Of a stretch of DNA of 64,000 bases, positions 15,991-23,038 are shown one piece after another (within the stretch, counting starts at the first letter, position 1; every line of letters starts with the position of its first letter). The position numbers were made by a program, and so were the translations under genes. The stretch comes from Marivita sp051251565 (GTDB lineage: Bacteria; Pseudomonadota; Alphaproteobacteria; Rhodobacterales; Rhodobacteraceae): positions 372,001-436,000 of the forward strand of contig NZ_JBPOFB010000002.1 in NCBI RefSeq assembly GCF_051251565.1, in the 5' to 3' direction. The notes under the pieces were generated by a model that worked only from the letters and a program-made list of their open reading frames with translations, was not told the origin of the DNA and searched no databases.

Positions 15991-16514
15991 CACGCGGCCT
16001 CCGGTCCGGGGTGGCGATAGAGCATGTCTTCGCCCATGTTCGGATTGTCGTAGGTCCGTTCGTATGTCGCGCCCATGCGTTCGGCAAGGCGGATGGAACG
16101 GCTGTTGCCCGGTACGATGTTCGAGGTCAGCGTGGTAAAGCCAAGGTCGTCGTAGGCCCATTGACGCACGCGGGTTGCGGCCTCAAATGCGATGCCCTTG
16201 CCTTCGAACCCGTCAAAAACCACCCAACCCACTTCGGGTTCCGGCCAGCCTTCGGGATTCCAAATGCCGCTGATGCCAGCGGGTTTGCCGGTCTCTTTGT
16301 CTTGAATCGTGAAATACCCGTAGCCGTGCCAATGCCAGTGCCCCACGTTCAACGTGAACCAGCGCCACGCATCCGACCGCTTGGTGTAACCGCCAAAGCC
16401 GACTGCCCGCGTCTCGTCCATGAGAAAGTTGATCATTGCGTCCGCGTCGGCCTTTTCCGGGCCGCGCAGGATAAGGCGCTTTGTTTCAAGCATGGGGGCG
16501 TTGGTGAGGGTCAT
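15990..16514 (-). CDS. GNAT N-acetyltransferase (RimJ/RimL type), copy 2 of 3
   Basis: A 174-residue member of the same family as its two neighbours. It has MLETKRLILRGPEKADADAM, the shared aromatic segment DAWRWFTLNVGHWHWHGYG, the PEVGWVVFDGFEGKGIAFEA acetyl-CoA loop and NSRSIRLAERMGA. The start overlaps the upstream stop by 4 bases (ATGA) and its own stop overlaps the next start (TGATG), so all three acetyltransferases are translationally coupled. Divergence between copies is high, so this is an old duplication. Confidence 0.85.
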   Translation of the reverse strand: MTLTNAPMLETKRLILRGPEKADADAMINFLMDETRAVGFGGYTKRSDAWRWFTLNVGHWHWHGYGYFTIQDKETGKPAGISGIWNPEGWPEPEVGWVVFDGFEGKGIAFEAATRVRQWAYDDLGFTTLTSNIVPGNSRSIRLAERMGATYERTYDNPNMGEDMLYRHPGPEAA

Positions 16515-17047
16515 GCATAGGCCTCGGAGCTGCCATCGGCGTCGGGGCTGTGGCGGTAGACGATTGTGTCGGCAGAGGTTTCGCCCTCGGGCAATGCGGC
16601 GTCGGGATCGTGCACCGCACCAAGACGTTTGGCCAAAGCTATGGAGAGGGTGTTTTGTGGCGCAATGTAGCTTACAAGTGTCGGGAAGTCCTGTTCCCAA
16701 CCCCACGCAAGTGCGGCCATTGCAGCCTCGGTTGCATATCCCTTGCTTTCGGCGTGCTCTAGCAAGGTCCAACCGATTTCACGCTCGGGGAAATGTGGCG
16801 GCTGGAGGATGCCGATCTGGCCAAGAAACATGCCGGTTTGGGTTTCAATTCCCCACGCGCCGTGGCCCATCAGATCCCACATCGCGATCTCGGACGCCAT
16901 CCACCGCCACGCCTGTTTGCGCGGGATGGGGCCACCCATGTGATGCGAGCGCGCAGTCTCGAACAGGTCGCACAGCAGCTCAAGGTCGCTGGCGACATGC
17001 TGTCTGAGCCGCAAGCGCGGTGTGGTTATGACAGGGGCAGAGAACAT
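16511..17047 (-). CDS. GNAT N-acetyltransferase (RimJ/RimL type), copy 1 of 3
   Basis: A 178-residue acetyltransferase with ITTPRLRLRQHVASDLELL, the shared segment AWRWMASEIAMWDLMGHG, the acetyl-CoA loop EREIGWTLLEHAESKGYATE and the NTLSIALAKRLGA motif. The ATG follows the ffh stop with no gap (TAA then ATG), so its translation depends on ffh translation. This makes acetyltransferase output track the signal-recognition-particle protein, although no functional link is known. Confidence 0.85.
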   Translation of the reverse strand: MFSAPVITTPRLRLRQHVASDLELLCDLFETARSHHMGGPIPRKQAWRWMASEIAMWDLMGHGAWGIETQTGMFLGQIGILQPPHFPEREIGWTLLEHAESKGYATEAAMAALAWGWEQDFPTLVSYIAPQNTLSIALAKRLGAVHDPDAALPEGETSADTIVYRHSPDADGSSEAYA

Positions 17048-18544
17048 TTACTTTTTCTTGCCGAAACCGCTGAGACCGGGGGGCAGGCCACCGCCGCCCA
17101 TACCGGGCATGCCGCCCATGCCCATCTGCTTGGCGGCCTGTTCCAGCGACTTGGAATCCATGCTGCCCATCATCTCTTCCGGGGAGGGGCCGCCTTTGCC
17201 CATCATGCCTTTCATGGCCTGTTTGAGCATCCCGCCTTTGCCCATTTTGCCCATCTTCTTCATCATATCGGACATCTGGCGCTGCATCTTGAGCAGCTTG
17301 TTGAGGTCTGACACTTCCATGCCCGACCCTGCCGCGATCCGCTTTTTGCGGCTGGCCTGAAGAAGCGCGGGGTTGGCGCGTTCTTTTTTGGTCATCGAAT
17401 TGATCAGCGCAATCTGCTGGCGCAGCATGCGGTCGTCTATGCCGGCCCCGTCCATCTGTTTGGCCATCTTGGCTGCACCGGGCATCATTGCCATCATGCC
17501 TTCCATGCCGCCCATCTTCATCATCTGTTCGAGCTGCATCTTGAGGTCGTTCATGTTGAACATCCCCTTCTGGAACCGCTTCATCATCCGCTCGGCCTGT
17601 TCGACCTCAAGCGTCTGCTGCGCCTTTTCGACAAGTGCTACGATGTCGCCCATGCCAAGGATGCGACCCGCGATCCGGTCCGGCTCGAACGTCTCAAGCG
17701 CGTCCATCTTTTCGCCCAGACCGACAAAGCGGATCGGCTTGCCGGTTACGGCGCGCATAGACAGGGCGGCACCGCCGCGCCCGTCACCGTCCATCCGGGT
17801 CAGGACGACACCGGTGATCCCGATGCGGGCGTCGAAGTTTTCGGCGGTTTGCACGGCATCCTGACCTGTCAGGCCGTCCACCACCAGCAGCGTTTCGCGC
17901 GGGTTGGCGACATCGCGCACCGCTTCGACCTGTGCCATCAGCTCTTCATCGATGGACAGGCGGCCAGCCGTGTCGAGCATATAGACGTCGTAACCGCCAA
18001 GGCTCGCTTGTGTTTTGGCGCGCTTGGCAATGGCCACCGGGTTTTCGCCTTTGACGATCGGCAACGTGTCAACGCCGATCTGCATGCCGAGGATTTGTAA
18101 CTGCTCCATAGCGGCGGGGCGGTTTACGTCGAGCGAGGCCATGAGAACCTTCTTGCCCTCACGCTCTTTCAGGCGTTTCGCGATCTTTGCGGTGGTGGTG
18201 GTTTTACCGCCGCCCTGTAGGCCGACCATCAGGATTGGCGCAGGCGGGTTGTCGATCTTCAGCGCACCCGGGTCTGCGTCGCCGGTCAGAATGTGCTTGA
18301 GTTCGTCATGCACGATCTTGACGACCTGCTGGCCGGGGGTGATCGATTTGGTGACGGCTTGCCCGGTGGCTTTGCCTTGCACGGCTTTGATGAAATCGCG
18401 CGCGACGGGCAGAGAGACATCCGCTTCGAGCAAGGCAACACGTACTTCGCGCAGGGCCGTTTTGACGTCGTCCTCGGACAGGGCGCCTTGTTTGGTGAGC
18501 CGATCAAAGACGCCTGACAGGCGGTCGGACAGATTTTCAAACAT
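17048..18544 (-). CDS. ffh: Signal recognition particle protein Ffh
   Basis: Ffh is the SRP54 GTPase that, with 4.5S RNA and FtsY, targets inner-membrane proteins to the translocon. The 498-residue protein has the N-domain (MFENLSDRLSGVFDRL), the G-domain with P-loop GLQGGGKTTTTAKIA, DTAGRLSIDEELM and TRMDGDGRGGAALS, and a C-terminal M-domain packed with methionines and glycines (GMEGMMAMMPG through MGGMPGMGGGGLPPG). I chose the ATG at 18544 because the MFENLSDRLS start is universal. The SRP RNA gene is not visible nearby. Confidence 0.97.
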   Translation of the reverse strand: MFENLSDRLSGVFDRLTKQGALSEDDVKTALREVRVALLEADVSLPVARDFIKAVQGKATGQAVTKSITPGQQVVKIVHDELKHILTGDADPGALKIDNPPAPILMVGLQGGGKTTTTAKIAKRLKEREGKKVLMASLDVNRPAAMEQLQILGMQIGVDTLPIVKGENPVAIAKRAKTQASLGGYDVYMLDTAGRLSIDEELMAQVEAVRDVANPRETLLVVDGLTGQDAVQTAENFDARIGITGVVLTRMDGDGRGGAALSMRAVTGKPIRFVGLGEKMDALETFEPDRIAGRILGMGDIVALVEKAQQTLEVEQAERMMKRFQKGMFNMNDLKMQLEQMMKMGGMEGMMAMMPGAAKMAKQMDGAGIDDRMLRQQIALINSMTKKERANPALLQASRKKRIAAGSGMEVSDLNKLLKMQRQMSDMMKKMGKMGKGGMLKQAMKGMMGKGGPSPEEMMGSMDSKSLEQAAKQMGMGGMPGMGGGGLPPGLSGFGKKK

Positions 18545-18640
18545 GGGCTCTCGCCTCCTTTGCCGCTGGTTTGGTCCTGATGTAAGGGCCAACGGCGCAT
18601 TTACCAAACGTCGCCCTACAGGAGCGCAAACAAACAAGTG

Positions 18641-18674
18641 CGCCCCCACGGGCGTAACACGCTGGTGGGGGGCG
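18641..18674 (-). terminator. Very stable nested hairpin between azoR and ffh
   Basis: CGCCCCCAC (18641-18649) pairs with GTGGGGGGCG (18665-18674), with one extra G. Inside it, GCGT pairs with ACGC around an AAC loop. On the minus strand the stem is followed by CACTTGTTTGTTTG, a broken T run. It may terminate the azoR transcript, which ends about 100 bases before it, or structure the ffh leader. Confidence 0.45.
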
Positions 18675-18774
18675 ATCCCGGACATGGGTCCAAGGGACCG
18701 GAAAGCCGTACTTCCCGGAGTTGAAGTGCGTTTAGTGGAAGAAGGGGCGCGGAGTCAACCCGCGCCCGCTTGCA

Positions 18775-19356
18775 TCAGACGACCAGCGCGTCCAGCGCGG
18801 CGTTTGCCTTGGCATGGGATGCGTCTGCATCCACCATCAACCGATCCGCGGCGACGATCTGCACGTCGGTGATGCCGATAAAGCCCATGATGTGCCGCAT
18901 ATAGCCGGTCGCAAAGTCGATGTCCGAGCCCACAAGCGTGCCGCCTGAGGCCACTGCGAAAATCGCGCGCTTGCCATCCAAAAGGCCTTTTGGCCCCGTT
19001 TCGGTATAGACAAACGTTATCCCTGCGCGGGCGATCAGATCGACCCAGGCCTTGAGCGCGCCGGGGACGGCAAAGTTGTAGAACGGCATGCCGATGACCA
19101 GCGTATCTGCGGCTATGATCTCGGCGATGAGCGCGTCGGACAGGGCTAACGCATCCTTTTGTTCCGGGCTGCGATCGGCCTCTGCGGTCCAGTTGGCACC
19201 CAGCCAGGATGCGTCGATGAGGGGCAGGCCTTTGCTCAGGTCGCGGGTGATGACCGTGTCAGCGGCCAGCTTGGCAATGATCTTGTCGGTTATGTCTCGG
19301 CTGACCGATGCGTCGCCGCGGATTGAGGTGTCGATGCGCAATACTGTCTGTGTCAT
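18775..19356 (-). CDS. azoR: FMN-dependent NADH-azoreductase
   Basis: A 193-residue flavodoxin-fold quinone/azo reductase. Markers are VLRIDTSIRGDASVSRDI (phosphate loop for FMN), the IGMPFYNFAVPGALKAWVDL segment that covers the flavin, and AVASGGTLVGSDIDFATGYM. AzoR enzymes detoxify quinones and azo compounds with NADH in the cytoplasm. The ATG at 19356 has AAAGGA upstream. It is divergent from a LysR regulator across a 126-bp region, the usual arrangement when the regulator controls the reductase. Confidence 0.9.
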   Translation of the reverse strand: MTQTVLRIDTSIRGDASVSRDITDKIIAKLAADTVITRDLSKGLPLIDASWLGANWTAEADRSPEQKDALALSDALIAEIIAADTLVIGMPFYNFAVPGALKAWVDLIARAGITFVYTETGPKGLLDGKRAIFAVASGGTLVGSDIDFATGYMRHIMGFIGITDVQIVAADRLMVDADASHAKANAALDALVV

Positions 19357-19482
19357 GGACGCGTCCTTTGGACTGGAAAGAGAAAGGTTGTGAACCTGTC
19401 CAACACCATTTACCTCTCTATGTATGCGCACATAAGGCCGATGATCGCGCAGTATGTGTGGACATGTGCACAGAGGGTGAGA

Positions 19483-20370
19483 ATGGAACATTGGGATGAA
19501 GTGCGCACCGCCTACCAGGTTGCGCGACAGGGCACGGTCAGCGGCGCTGCCGAGGTGTTGGGCGTGCATCATGCAACGGTGATCCGGCACATTGATGCGT
19601 TGGAAGCGCGGTTGGGCGTCAAGCTGTTTCAACGCCATGCGCGGGGATACACACCTACGGAATCCGGTGAAGATCTTGCACGGGTGGCGCAGACAACCGA
19701 GGATCAGTTGCAGCAACTGGTGGGCCGCATCAAGGGACGCGGGTCCGAGGTGAGTGGCGAATTGATGGTAACGTCGATTGTCGAACTTTCGGATTTTCTT
19801 GTGCCGGTTCTGGCCGGGTTCAAGGCGGAATATCCCGACGTTGTTGTGCGCTACCTGACCGATGCGCGTGTGTTCAGGCTTGAATACGGAGAGGCCCATG
19901 TGGCCATCCGTGCGGGCACCGCGCCGGACGAACCCGACAACGTGGTGCAGGCGTTGACGCATCTGAGGATCGGTCTGTACGCGTCCAAAGGCTATGCCGC
20001 CAAAAACGGCGTGCCCAAGGACGAAAGCGAATTGGGGGATCATGTCTATGTCGGCAACGACAATCCCGATGACCGCGCCCCGTTCCAGCGCTGGCTGCGG
20101 TCCAAGGTGTCTTATGATCGGGTCGTGTTTCGGGCCACCGACACCTACAGCATGGTTGCCGCCGTCCGAAGCGGGGCCGGTATCGGGTTTCTGCCCGTGG
20201 CGCAGGGCGATGCGGATCCCAACCTGATCGAAGTGATGCCCCCGCTAGAGGAATGGTCGGCCCCACTTTGGCTGGTCACGCATGTTGACCTGCATCGCAC
20301 CGCCAAGGTGCAGGCCTTGCTGACCCATCTCAAGGCTGCGGTGGAAGATTTCAACGCGGCGCAGGGCTGA
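19483..20370 (+). CDS. LysR-family transcriptional regulator
   Basis: A 295-residue protein. The N-terminal winged helix-turn-helix is GTVSGAAEVLGVHHATVIRHIDALEARLGVKLFQR split over about residues 17-51, followed by a periplasmic-binding-type effector domain (from about residue 90). The ATG at 19483 follows GAGGGTGAG and gives the normal length; longer in-frame starts add an unlikely N-terminus. It diverges from azoR and is followed after 1 base by an EamA exporter, so both may be its targets. The helix-turn-helix resembles the AzoR/quinone-stress group only in context. Confidence 0.9.
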   Translation: MEHWDEVRTAYQVARQGTVSGAAEVLGVHHATVIRHIDALEARLGVKLFQRHARGYTPTESGEDLARVAQTTEDQLQQLVGRIKGRGSEVSGELMVTSIVELSDFLVPVLAGFKAEYPDVVVRYLTDARVFRLEYGEAHVAIRAGTAPDEPDNVVQALTHLRIGLYASKGYAAKNGVPKDESELGDHVYVGNDNPDDRAPFQRWLRSKVSYDRVVFRATDTYSMVAAVRSGAGIGFLPVAQGDADPNLIEVMPPLEEWSAPLWLVTHVDLHRTAKVQALLTHLKAAVEDFNAAQG

Positions 20371-20371
20371 C

Positions 20372-21283
20372 ATGACCGAGGCGCATCGCGGCCACCTGGC
20401 GATGCTGGCGTTTTCGGCGCTGGTCGCGGGATCGTTTTCGCTTGGATCAATGGCCGCGCCGCACATTGCGCCCGAAGCGCTGAATGCGGTGCGGTTTGTT
20501 TTGGCGGCGCTCATCATGGCGGCGTTGATGTGGGCGACAGGCGGGATGGAGCGGTCTGCGTTGCGCGCCCCATGGCGCTATTTTGCCATGGCGACACTTT
20601 TGGTGGCGTATTTCGTGTTGATGTTCGAAGGGCTGAAGACCGGGGCACCGGTGTCGATGGCGGCGGTGTTTACCCTGACACCGGTGATTGCCGCCGGGTT
20701 CGGCTGGCTTTTGCTGCGGCAGATCTTGACGCCGCGCATGGCGCTTGCCCTGTGTATCGGGGCGGTTGGTGCAATTTGGGTGATCTTCCGGGCAGAGCTT
20801 TCGGCGTTTCTGGCATTCGGCGTCGGGCGTGGTGAGATGATCTATTTCGTCGGCTGCGTGGCGCATGCGCTTTACGCCCCCTTGGTGCCCAAGCTGAACC
20901 GGGGCGAACGGCCCGTGGTCTTTACGTTTGGGACATTGACGGCAGGCGCGGTGTTGTTGCTGATCTTCGGGGCATCGGCGCTCGTGAGCACCGATTGGGC
21001 GGCGCTGCCGGGGATCGTATGGATCACCATTGCCTACACATCCGTCTTTGCCAGCGCGCTGACGTTTTTGCTGCTGCAATACGCAAGCCTTCGAATTCCG
21101 TCAGCCAAGGTGATGGCCTACACCTATCTGACACCAAGCTGGGTCATCTTGTGGGAGATGGCCTTGGGCCGCCCTCTGCCGCCGCTGCTGATCCTTGTGG
21201 GCGTAGGCATGACGATTGCGGCCTTGGCGCTGTTGTTGAAAGATGACAGTCAGGTGCGCGGGCGCGTGCCGTCAGAAGGATAA
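20372..21283 (+). CDS. EamA-family (DMT) membrane exporter
   Basis: A 303-residue inner-membrane protein with ten predicted helices in two EamA repeats. The first repeat includes ALVAGSFSLGSMAAPHIAPEAL-type sequence and LRQILTPRMALALCIGAVGA. The second begins GEMIYFVGCVAHALYAPLVPKL and ends LLILVGVGMTIAALALLLK. Family members export amino acids, metabolites or drugs; the substrate is unknown. It begins 1 base after the LysR stop, so the two form an operon. Its last 12 bases overlap the convergent TraB/GumN gene. Confidence 0.88.
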   Translation: MTEAHRGHLAMLAFSALVAGSFSLGSMAAPHIAPEALNAVRFVLAALIMAALMWATGGMERSALRAPWRYFAMATLLVAYFVLMFEGLKTGAPVSMAAVFTLTPVIAAGFGWLLLRQILTPRMALALCIGAVGAIWVIFRAELSAFLAFGVGRGEMIYFVGCVAHALYAPLVPKLNRGERPVVFTFGTLTAGAVLLLIFGASALVSTDWAALPGIVWITIAYTSVFASALTFLLLQYASLRIPSAKVMAYTYLTPSWVILWEMALGRPLPPLLILVGVGMTIAALALLLKDDSQVRGRVPSEG

Positions 21284-22261
21284 CCGTTCGAGGGCAAAGC
21301 CTTCGTCTTGCAACAGGGCCAGAACCCCGTCCGTGCCGGGCAGATGTGCCGCGCCAAAGGCTGCAACCACGAGGTCATGTTCTTGCGCGGCCGCAAGCAG
21401 AACCGGAATCCACGCGCGATTGCGGTCGATCAGCAACTCTTGCTCCATCGTGGCAAAAATCGCTGCTGCTGCCGACGGGTCAATCGGGCTGTAGCGTTCG
21501 GCCAAAAGCGCGGACACCGCCCAGCCTTCGGCGTGGTTTTCATCGAAATAGCTGGCCAAGAGTGTGGCAAACAGGTCTTCGCTTGTTGTGGGATCGACCA
21601 GCGCAGACAGCATCATGTCAATCTGCGTGTCGCGGGGTTGGTCGGCAAAGGCTGCAAAGATCGTTGAGACATCTTCCAACGCGGCGCGCGGCACATCTGC
21701 GGTGCGTGCAATCGCTTCCAGGCGGGCATCCATCCCGCCCGCAGCCAAGTCTGGTGCGGCGGCACAAGGCGGCACAGCAAGGATCACTGAAACGTACCAC
21801 GGCTGAAACCGGGCTGCCATGAACGGCGGCATGCCGCGTGCGGTCAGTGCGTCCGACATTTTGGCCCAGTCCTCTTCTGACAGAATTTCGGGCAGGGTGG
21901 TGTCGGGCATCATCAGGAGGCTTGGGTCCGAGGTCAGGCTTTGTTGCAACGCCGCTTTGTCTTCATCTGTCATTTCGAGCAACAGAAGGTCTGCGCTTTC
22001 AATCGTGTCGCGCAGGCGCTCAACCGGGCCATCAAGCCGCGGGTCCGACAGGTGCATTGTCCCGATCAAGTGCAGCGTGCTGTCGCCGCGTGTGGCGCGC
22101 CAGTGATTGCCTTCGGGAAAAGGTGCATCCTGCACCACGTCTTGCAGCCGGACCTGTTCCTGATCGCTGAGCGTTGCGCGCAGGTCACTGCCCGCGCAGG
22201 CGGCAAAGGCGGCGGGGGCCAACAGGACAAGGCAAAGAACCGAAACCAGGCGAACAAACAT
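21272..22261 (-). CDS. TraB/GumN-family protein, exported
   Basis: The 329-residue precursor has a signal peptide (LVSVLCLVLLAPAAFAAC), and the cysteine after AFAA could even be lipidated. The TraB/GumN fold carries two histidine motifs, both seen here: GTMHLSDPR near residue 68 and AFGAAHLPG near residue 305. This family is related to Tiki metalloproteases and is thought to bind metal in the periplasm, but few members have a proven role. The ATG at 22261 gives a complete signal sequence. It stands alone, convergent with the EamA gene. Confidence 0.85.
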   Translation of the reverse strand: MFVRLVSVLCLVLLAPAAFAACAGSDLRATLSDQEQVRLQDVVQDAPFPEGNHWRATRGDSTLHLIGTMHLSDPRLDGPVERLRDTIESADLLLLEMTDEDKAALQQSLTSDPSLLMMPDTTLPEILSEEDWAKMSDALTARGMPPFMAARFQPWYVSVILAVPPCAAAPDLAAGGMDARLEAIARTADVPRAALEDVSTIFAAFADQPRDTQIDMMLSALVDPTTSEDLFATLLASYFDENHAEGWAVSALLAERYSPIDPSAAAAIFATMEQELLIDRNRAWIPVLLAAAQEHDLVVAAFGAAHLPGTDGVLALLQDEGFALERLSF

Positions 22262-22342
22262 CAGGGCATCCTTTTTGGGCTGTTGCGGGTTAAGCTAGGG
22301 GCTGTGCTTGCCAGCGGCAAGACAGTCGCGCATTGATACCGC

Positions 22343-22999
22343 ATGGAGCGCGAAGCCGATCTTTATCCGCATGTGAAAGCGTACTTGCAGGCGCAAGGCT
22401 ATACCGTGAAGGGAGAGATCGGCGCGGCCGACCTTGTTGCCGTGCGACGGGACGAAGACCCGGTGATTGTCGAGCTTAAGCTGCGCGTAACCCTGACACT
22501 GTATCATCAGGCGGTGACGCGGCTGCGGATGACCGATCTTGTCTATATCGCGGTGCCAAAGCCGAAAGGCCGCAAAGCGCTGCGCGAGAACACCATCCTG
22601 TGTCGTCGTTTGGGTCTTGGGTTTCTGACGGTGCGCAGGGATGGCACGGTTGAGGCGCAATGTGATCCCGGCCCTTACGCGCCGCGCCAGACCAAAACCA
22701 AGCGTGACAAGCTTTTGCGCGAATTCCACCGTTTGAAGGGCGACCCGAACGATGGCGGTGCGACGCGCCACGGGATTGTCACGGCCTACCGTCAGGACGC
22801 GCTGCGCTGCGCGATGTATCTGGCCGAGGCGGGAGCCGAGAAAGGGTCGATTGTTGCGCGGGCCACCGGAGTCGAGACCGCCACGACCCTGATGCGCGAC
22901 AACCATTATGGCTGGTTCCGAAAGGTGGAAACGGGTGTGTATGACCTGACGCCACAGGGGCGTCAGGGGTTGGTCGATTGGGGCGATAGCCTTGGATAG
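22343..22999 (+). CDS. DUF2161 protein with PD-(D/E)XK nuclease-like core
   Basis: A 218-residue soluble protein. The N-terminus has the restriction-endonuclease-like pattern: YPHVKAYLQAQGYTVKGEIG, then AADLVAV and PVIVELKLR, so D, E and K of a PD-(D/E)XK core are present. The C-terminus (VYDLTPQGRQGLVDWG) looks like a small winged-helix domain. DUF2161 proteins are widespread in alphaproteobacteria and uncharacterised, so DNA cleavage or repair is only an inference. It is a single gene, in the opposite orientation to both neighbours. Confidence 0.75.
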   Translation: MEREADLYPHVKAYLQAQGYTVKGEIGAADLVAVRRDEDPVIVELKLRVTLTLYHQAVTRLRMTDLVYIAVPKPKGRKALRENTILCRRLGLGFLTVRRDGTVEAQCDPGPYAPRQTKTKRDKLLREFHRLKGDPNDGGATRHGIVTAYRQDALRCAMYLAEAGAEKGSIVARATGVETATTLMRDNHYGWFRKVETGVYDLTPQGRQGLVDWGDSLG

Positions 23000-23038
23000 C
23001 CCTTGGACCGGCTTTGGGCACATTGCCCAAGGGATGGA

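Noticed and set aside
18545..18774. Possible SRP (4.5S) RNA gene next to ffh
   Set aside because: The conserved GGTCCGGAAGGAAGCAGCC core of SRP RNA is absent on both strands; only a similar short GGGACCGGAAAG occurs by chance.
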